This document shows, in pieces, positions 58,464-64,000 of a stretch of DNA of 64,000 nt (position 1 is the first letter of the stretch; each line of letters starts with the position of its first letter). The notes beneath the pieces were generated by a model. It did no database searches. It saw only the letters and a list, made by a program, of their open reading frames with translations, and had not been told where the DNA came from. The DNA is from Kalaharituber pfeilii. Taxonomy: Eukaryota > Ascomycota > Pezizomycetes > Pezizales > Pezizaceae. Where the stretch lies: assembly GCA_015179045.1 (NCBI GenBank), contig WHUZ01000003.1:2046001-2110000 (forward strand), written 5' to 3'. A program made the translations under genes and the position numbers.

Positions 58464-59492
58464 AATCTCAATGCCGACAAGGCAGTTCAGGCATGCTACG
58501 ATACTCACGGACAACAACCACCTCAGGACGAGCGTTTGGAAGCAACTCCACAACCACAACGTCCCCCCCGCTGAAATCTACATAGATCGAAAGCGCTCAG
58601 CGAGCTGAGTCGTTTGATCTAATTTTTATCCTCAAAAAACCGATAGCGCAATTTTCCCCCCGAGGGTGAAGTTTCGAGGAATTTTCAGCTCACCACCGCC
58701 GTTGCCACGAAACACCGACAACATCCAATCAAATGCCGAAGGGAAAGAAGAAACAGACCCCTCCGCCTCCACCTCCACCTCCCCCGAAGGCATACGAAGA
58801 GGAGTGGAATACCAGAAACGAGGAGCTGACCGCCGCAGGCATCAGCTGGACGAACGTAGCTGAAGCTCTGTGGAAAGCCAACGCCCAAGACCGAGTCCCG
58901 GAGCGACGTTAATAATACAGTTCAAGGAAGGATCGGTACATGTCCTCGGATTGCAACCCGGTCAAATTCCCCCAGGACTCCAAATCGCCAAACCGCCGCA
59001 GAAGATGGGGATCAGCCCCATCACGTGCATACAGACAGAGCCACGGGATCCGGCTCCTCCCCCGCCACCACCGCCACCGCCACTGGGGCTCAGCCCCATC
59101 ACGAGTATACAGACGGAGCCACGGGCTCCACCACCACCGCCACCACCTCCACAACACACCATGGGGTTCAGCCCCATCACGTGCATCCAGGCAGAGCCAC
59201 AGGATGTACCAACACAGCCACTGGGGCTCAGCCCCTCCACGGGAATACAGACAGTCCCAAAGACAAGAGGAAAAACAAAGCCAAGAGAACAGTTTCCTCT
59301 TCCCCGGCGGCACCCCCAGCTGCCCCACCACATCAACCCCTGAACCCGACCCACAGACGACACCCCCGGGCCCCGCCCCCGCCCCCGACCCCAATCACCT
59401 TCCCGCCCCAGAACCAGCCCAAAACCTCCGACCTACGGCATTGTCGTGCACGGCATTGCCTTGAGAAAAGACTTAGACAAGGTTAGGAAATG

Positions 59493-59997
59493 AGAAGGAG
59501 GGAGAGATCCGATTGAGGAGCTGCTGACGATGCTGGGGGAGTGAGAATGTATTAAACAATCCCTAAATATATATTTTGGAGGATGGAGAAATGTTTGAAA
59601 AGGATGGAGGCTGATAGGGTATAGTGCTATAGCAGTCGCTTAGCCTAGTTCTAAAATGTATGAAGCTAGAAAATGAATAGAAGTTTGCTCAGAAATGATA
59701 TCATATATACTGAGCTAGTAAACTGCCATGATGTCATATTCGGAGAAGGGAGAGGGGAGTTTTATATACCTACAGAGCTATAGGACAGAGACAGACTATA
59801 GTAATTTGGCATACTACAGTAGTTCAGTGGTTCGGAGTATGTACTATAGCAGTTCGAAGACCCCCGGGGGGGGGGGGGTGGTGGTGGCGGGGGAGTTTAT
59901 TTAATAATTCATCTATGTCACATAATTATTTAGCTACAGAATCGCCATAGCCCGTAGGGCGGCCTGCGATCAATGATATAAAAAAAAAAAAAAAAAA
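59493..59997 (+). mobile_element. family A-ended 505 bp insertion
   Basis: TSD AAGGTTAGGAAATG at 59479-59492 and 59998-60011. Ends in an A-type hairpin (GCCC GTA GGGC) and poly(A). The 5' part contains a poly(G) run (59,868-59,880) and no recognisable ORF1 or finger sequence, so it may carry a captured 5' region. Confidence 0.93.
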
Positions 59998-60044
59998 AAG
60001 GTTAGGAAATGGCTGGAGACATCAAACGAAGAATTAGGCAAAAC

Positions 60045-60220
60045 TGTTAGAGATCTACAGTAATGTCGGAGTGTTGGAGGTGTCGGATATTAGAGAGGTC
60101 CGTGATAAAGGGTGGTAAGGGCCCGAGAGCAACCTCATGCTCTATGTATATAGGTGTATTACTTTGGCTACTCTCTCTACGAAGGAATAACAATCATCTC
60201 TTTCTACCCAAAGCTCAACA
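60045..60220 (+). mobile_element. solo LTR, 176 bp family
   Basis: TGTTAGAG..GCTCAACA, 5 bp TSD AAAAC (60040-60044, 60221-60225). Two differences from the copy at 20,353. Inserted in the ORF1 sequence exactly between LGKTV and GIRWL. Confidence 0.97.
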
Positions 60221-60566
60221 AAAACAAGAGGGATTAGATGGTTAAGGAAAAAGACAATACTAGCGGAGGAAGGAAAACAGACGAGCTCCGTGGTGCTATA
60301 CCTGGAGACACAGAAAGACATCGGGAAAGTCAAACTTGGGGGAAGATGGTTGAGAGCGGAGGTTTACGAGTCGGACAGAGGAAGGAAATAGGCAGACTCG
60401 GTAGACCTCCTTTCACCCGCATCACGTTGGAGCAACGCGGGAAACACATGTATTTAAGACAATTTTCCTTTTCTATAGTTTTTACAATAAACCCTCGCCA
60501 TAGCCCACAGGGCGGCACGCGAGTAAGGAAATAAAAAAAAAAAAAAAAAAAAAATCTCAATGCCGA

Positions 60567-61035
60567 TATTGTCGATATCATCACTCGAATACCTGGGGAC
60601 CAGAAGGAGGGTGGCCACACTCGCAGGCATCTTGGGGGACAAAGGATTGAGACAATGGAGACACCAGATAGGGAAGGAGGATTCACCGGAGTGCAGGTGG
60701 TGTGGAAAGGCCCTCGAGAATTACAGACATATATCGAGAGAGTGCGAGGCGTGGAAGAAGAGACTACCGGGAGGAGAGACGGGGCTGACGATGCCAACAG
60801 GAGTGGAGAAAGGGAAGGGGAAGGAAGAGGGGGAGAAGAAGGGGATGAAAGAGGGGGAGAAGAAGGGGATGACACTGGCTGAGGTGCTGGGCTGGGCAGC
60901 GAGCTAGCTGATTTCTATCCGACTATTATTTTTCCTTTACACTCTTTCCTTATTTACACGTTTTGTACCTAACACCTCGCCGTAGCCTGATAGGCGGTAT
61001 GCGAGTAATGAAATAAAAAAAAATAAAAAGAAAAA
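60567..61035 (+). mobile_element. LINE 3' fragment with open finger domain
   Basis: An open frame from about 60,571 to 60,906 carries RRRVATLAGILGDKGLRQ, then CRWCGKALENYRHISRECEAW (C-x2-C..H-x4-C finger), a lysine/glutamate-rich tail and TLAEVLGWAAS stop. The A-type hairpin with GCCT/AGGC arms and poly(A) follow. Better preserved than other LINE copies here. Confidence 0.85.
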
Positions 61036-61604
61036 GCACTGAACGCTCCCTCTGTGTTCGTAACGCATAACCTAGCCGTCTCTGAATCCGGTGTCCTGCA
61101 GCAAAAGTTGCAATCATTAATATCATATTAACTATCTCTGTGTGTCGCAAAAGAGATGCATGTAGCCTCTTAATATCTTCCGATCGTCGCATCCATCTGA
61201 ACCAATTAAGGATACTGCGGGTTTTATTGCCCTTACGATGAGTAGAGATCTTGAATAGTAGGTTTTGGATTTGGTTGAAGCGATCCATGCAGGAGGAGAG
61301 GATTGGGGCTAGGTCTGTAGATAGCAGCATATGCGGATTTTTTTTTTTTTTTATATCATTAATCGCATGCCGCCCTATGGGCTGTGGCGATAAGCATATG
61401 CGGAACCGAGGTATCCGTCTCCGTAATGTAGCCTTGAAACCGCTGGAGCGCTAGCAAGAGGAAGGAGAGTTCAGAGGTTAGGGAGCTCAGCTCAGCGGCG
61501 GAACTCTGGTAATCAATTAGGATCTTGTTGAAGCAACTGCAAAGGTTAGCGCCAGCTGCACAGAGCCCGATAATGCTACTGATAAGACTAAACGGTTCTG
61601 CCAT
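61036..61604 (-). pseudogene. STAND-protein N-terminal domain fragment
   Basis: Minus-strand start MAEPFSLISSIIGLCAAGANL, the pattern of fungal STAND (NLR-like) N-terminal domains. Continues after removal of the family A tail at 61,338 through SCMDRFNQIQNLLFKIS and RMRRSEDIKRLHASLLRHTEI, then is cut off by the LINE at 61,035. NTPase and repeat parts are not found in the window. Comparable to the first exon of the gene at 21,284 in type but not in sequence. Confidence 0.65.
61338..61392 (-). mobile_element. family A tail in the STAND fragment
   Basis: Poly(T), A hairpin. TSD AGCATATGCGGA at 61326-61337 and 61393-61404. Its removal restores the reading frame. Confidence 0.95.
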
Positions 61605-61809
61605 AGTGGGCAGCTGAACGTGAGAGAGAAATTGCTGATAGCTTTGTTGATATTGTACTGGGTATAAGCTAATGGGGTAATGGAAATCACGCGTTCAGGA
61701 AATATTCCCAACCAAAATGTCTCGCCAGGCTAATGATGCTGTGGCATATTTGGAGACCACCATTGTTGCTGATTCCAGCGTTGTCGCGGATTGTTCAGGT
61801 CAGACCATG

Positions 61810-62074
61810 AGGGCCGCCTGGACCGGCCCAGGCCAACCAGGCCGGCGCAGGCCAATCAGGCCAGTCCAGGGTAACCAGGCCATTTACGTAAATTCAAGCG
61901 ATTTTAGAATTTAACCCAGGTGAATTACATTTTAATTGTCCTGGATATTTCCACTAGTAGTAATTGACAGTTGCGTATTAGGTATCATCATCGAAGAATT
62001 GAGTCCCGTCTGTTGTGTTTATCTTGAAGGTCCATTTTCTCGCCATAGCCCCTAGGGCGGCACGCGAGCAATGA

Positions 62075-62112
<38 letters not shown>

Positions 62113-62440
62113 AGGTCCATCATCTCTAAAATATTTCTTAGTATATATACTTGAATATAAAGTGTGATACATACTTGACGAAAAGTCGTAGACCGCTGCT
62201 GTTTAAAATTCTAGATGTACGGGAGATTCTACTCATTTAAGTACTCAAACAATCTAGTGAACGCTGGCCTCAATTCACCTGATAGCTGTGGAGTGATTCA
62301 GTTAATTGGCTTTAACCTGCCTGAATGGCCTGGACCGGCCTGGTTGGCCTGATCCCAATGAATCAGGCCAACCAGGCTAGTCCAGGCTGGTCCAGGCCAC
62401 TGAGAATACCGGCCTGGACTGGTCCAGGCGGTTTCAGTCC
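61810..62440. repeat. GC-rich CCAGGCC/GGCCTGG clusters in inverted arrangement
   Basis: CCGCCTGGACCGGCCCAGG at about 61,816 and its near inverse at about 62,420 form a roughly 21 bp imperfect inverted repeat. Multiple CCAGGCC units lie inside each end and AT-rich sequence between, as in the hAT-like MITEs of this window. No TSD found. Confidence 0.5.
62036..62108 (+). mobile_element. family A tail
   Basis: CTCGCCATAGCCCCTAGGGC..CGCGAG and a long poly(A). TSD TTGAAGGTCCAT at 62024-62035 and 62109-62120. Confidence 0.95.
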
Positions 62441-62771
62441 AATGCAGATCACGGCCTGTTGGATTCCTTGACAACCATGGACGTCTTGGAGCGGGCGGCG
62501 GCATTAATATACTGTGCAATTCCTTGCTAGTATCTCCGGTGTTAGCATACTGTATGCCAGAATTGAGACTCAAAAAAACAGACAAGTACGAAGCCTTGAG
62601 AGGAGATAGCTATGGACTTTGTTGGAGAACTACCTGAATCTAAGAGCTTTGATGATATTTTAGTGGTCACGGACTAGTTTACGAAGATTCAGGGTTCTTT
62701 GAGAAGAGGGGGAGGAAAGTCAACTATTGGAGAAGGAGTGGCAGAAACTTCATTGGCTAAGATCTACCTCT

Positions 62772-63955
62772 CTAGTTTTCTAACTCAGATTCCTCGAGGG
62801 TATTGATTCGGGAGGCTAAGCTCTGTACTTGTATTCCTGCCAATTTCTCTTTTTTCTTCTTGACCTTCTGGACTTTCTTAGACTCTCTCTTCTTGTCATC
62901 ATCTCTCTTCCTCTTGTCTCCCCCTTGAGTAGTGTCCTCGGCATCCAGTCCTTCATGATTTCTGTACCATAGCATTTGGAGAAGGTGTGCCCTCTTCTTC
63001 CACATCTGAAGCACTTCCCTTCCTTTTTCCACTTCTCGCTAAGTTTTTTTGATGACCCTGGCAGGTATAGATTCGAGTTTGATGTTTTTGGGGTACTGGT
63101 CTCTTTTTTTCCCTGGCTTGCCTTTCCCTTCATATGGCCACTAGGTTTATTACCACTATGGTGGCCTGTGATCTATGTCGCTCCTTCGTCTAGCATGCCG
63201 ACCGCTATTACGTATTCGTACCAGTCTTCGAGCAATTTGTTTGGTACCGGGCATTCCCTAAGGAAGAAATGAGCTATGTCCTTTTTTAACCCCCTTACTA
63301 CCCTATCCTTGAAGGTTTTGTCATCGTAATTAGCGAAGTGGTTCATTTTCTTCATGGTATTAATGTAGTTCATGATTTTCTCTTTTTGGGTATAGTTGTC
63401 TATTTTATCTAGGACATTCATTTCCTGCAGTCCTACTCCTATTGCATTTTCGAGGTCTGCCAGGCACTTTTCAAAGGTTGCATCTCGTCGGGCCCCTGGG
63501 CCCATGTACTTGTGCTTGTTTTATACATGCCAGTCCGCCGCGGCCCCCGTGAGTGATCGTTCTGCATAGAGAATCTTGGTGTCTCCCTCTACAAAAGTGA
63601 GTCTGTGCTCCCGGAGGTGGATTAGGTCTATTATTTCGGTTTTCCAAACTTGGAGGCCTTCAAGACTTCTGTCCCAGTTTTTGGGAATTGGGAGGTACGC
63701 AAACGGCACATAGTGGTGAGGATCTAGCATAGATTAGAATAAGGGCCAAGGTTTGGCATCTTAAGTAGCTTTTCGTGGAGGTAAAGGTGGAGGTGTAGAA
63801 GTTAATGATCTTATGGAGAGAATGGTTTTTGCAGGTGATGAAGCTTGTGATAATAGATAGCTGGAAGGCAAGTTTGCTTCGAGAGTCTTGATCCTGTCCT
63901 GTAGGCCTTCTCGAAATATCTGGTCTGTCTTGGCGTCATTTTCTAACTTTGCCAC
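62772..63955 (-). pseudogene. LTR-retrotransposon Gag (Ty3-like), with nonsense codons
   Basis: The minus-strand frame runs off or starts near the window edge. It has a retrotransposon Gag core (WKTEIIDLIHLREHRLTF, AAADWHV, FKDRVVRGLKKDIAHFF) and a canonical CCHC knuckle CFRCGRRGHTFSKC near 63,000, then a basic tail ending LEESELEN stop. In-frame TAA codons occur near 63,760, 63,733 and 63,519. No protease or reverse transcriptase lies to the left, where the sequence becomes the GC-rich repeat. Confidence 0.75.
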
Positions 63956-64000
63956 TAGTGCTTCTAGAGTGGTCTTCGAGTCTTCTAGAGCCTTCTATTT

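Larger units (their letters stand above)
58732..60391 (+). pseudogene. LINE ORF1 (Gag-like), broken
   Basis: Begins MPKGKKKQT then a polyproline run and KAYEEEWNTRNEEL. After a frameshift near 58,910 it carries four tandem GxSPITxIQTEP-type repeats with polyproline spacers (59,005-59,260). After another shift it reads YGIVVHGIALRKDLDKVRKW.. LGKTV, interrupted by the tail at 59,493 and the solo LTR at 60,045, then GIRWLRKKTILAEEGKQTSS..GGRWL..YESDRGRK stop. The last segment resembles the C-terminal RNA-binding part of Tad-type ORF1 proteins; CCHC knuckles are absent. Confidence 0.75.
58478..60552 (+). mobile_element. near-5'-complete chimeric LINE derivative (ORF1 only)
   Basis: TSD AATCTCAATGCCGA at 58464-58477 and 60553-60566. 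Removing two later insertions (59493-59997 with its TSD; solo LTR 60045-60220) leaves about 1.4 kb: a 5' UTR shared with 16,017, a proline-rich ORF1, the ORF1 C-terminal segment, a short spacer and the family A 3' end with poly(A). There is no reverse transcriptase, endonuclease or RNase H. It is the fullest member of the chimeric class at 11,548 and 44,806. Confidence 0.88.

Noticed and set aside
58270..61050. TSD GCACTGA for the LINE fragment ending at 61,035
   Set aside because: Only seven bases match and the 5' boundary is uncertain.

Overview
The window looks like a repeat-laden chromosome segment of a filamentous ascomycete (Pezizomycotina). The evidence is short 50-100 bp GT-AG introns (one GC-AG), a fungal class I terpene cyclase, a STAND/NACHT-ankyrin protein with a fungal N-terminal domain, a fungal ankyrin membrane protein, a fungal SNF2 helicase, an F-box protein, and Tad/I-like LINE, Ty1/copia, Ty3-like, hAT-like and TA-targeting DNA elements. 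I cannot name the species.

Only three reading units look intact: an F-box protein (36.8-39.3 kb, minus), a sesquiterpene-cyclase-like gene (41.8-42.9 kb, minus) and the Gag-Pol of a fresh copia element (48.3-52.4 kb). Four host-type genes are broken: an ankyrin membrane protein (4.6-10.1 kb), a SNF2 helicase (16.6-19.6 kb), a NACHT-ankyrin NLR-like gene (21.3-24.95 kb) and a second STAND N-terminal fragment (61.0-61.6 kb).

The dominant signal is two families of very short poly(A)-tailed retroposon insertions, here called A and B. There are about 23 copies of A and 16 of B, mostly 30-120 bp, and most have perfect 10-16 bp target-site duplications (TSDs). Each family ends in a conserved hairpin directly before poly(A). 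Family A shares its 3' end with LINE fragments that encode RNase H plus a CCHC-like finger, and with three chimeric elements in which a LINE ORF1 (Gag-like) tail is joined straight to the LINE 3' end. Family B has no coding partner in the window. Insertions are nested in one another, land in coding exons, and in one case (F-box gene) add 22 codons without breaking the frame.

Other mobile DNA: an intact copia element (47,987-52,745) with identical-looking LTRs and TSD CTTTG; two pairs of solo LTRs (176 bp and about 500 bp families), each with 5 bp TSDs; two hAT-like MITEs with 8 bp TSDs; three TA-flanked inverted-repeat elements, one nested in a 2.8 kb long-TIR element whose arms carry a 17 bp minisatellite; a 63 bp inverted-repeat pair around a 2.4 kb composite; and a Ty3-like Gag remnant at the right edge. 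Several nonsense codons in the dead genes are TAA/TAG, as C-to-T change at CpA (RIP-like decay) would give, but this was not measured.

A GC-rich, repeat-poor block (26.4-31.8 kb) holds no recognisable gene but has several spaced TATATA motifs.
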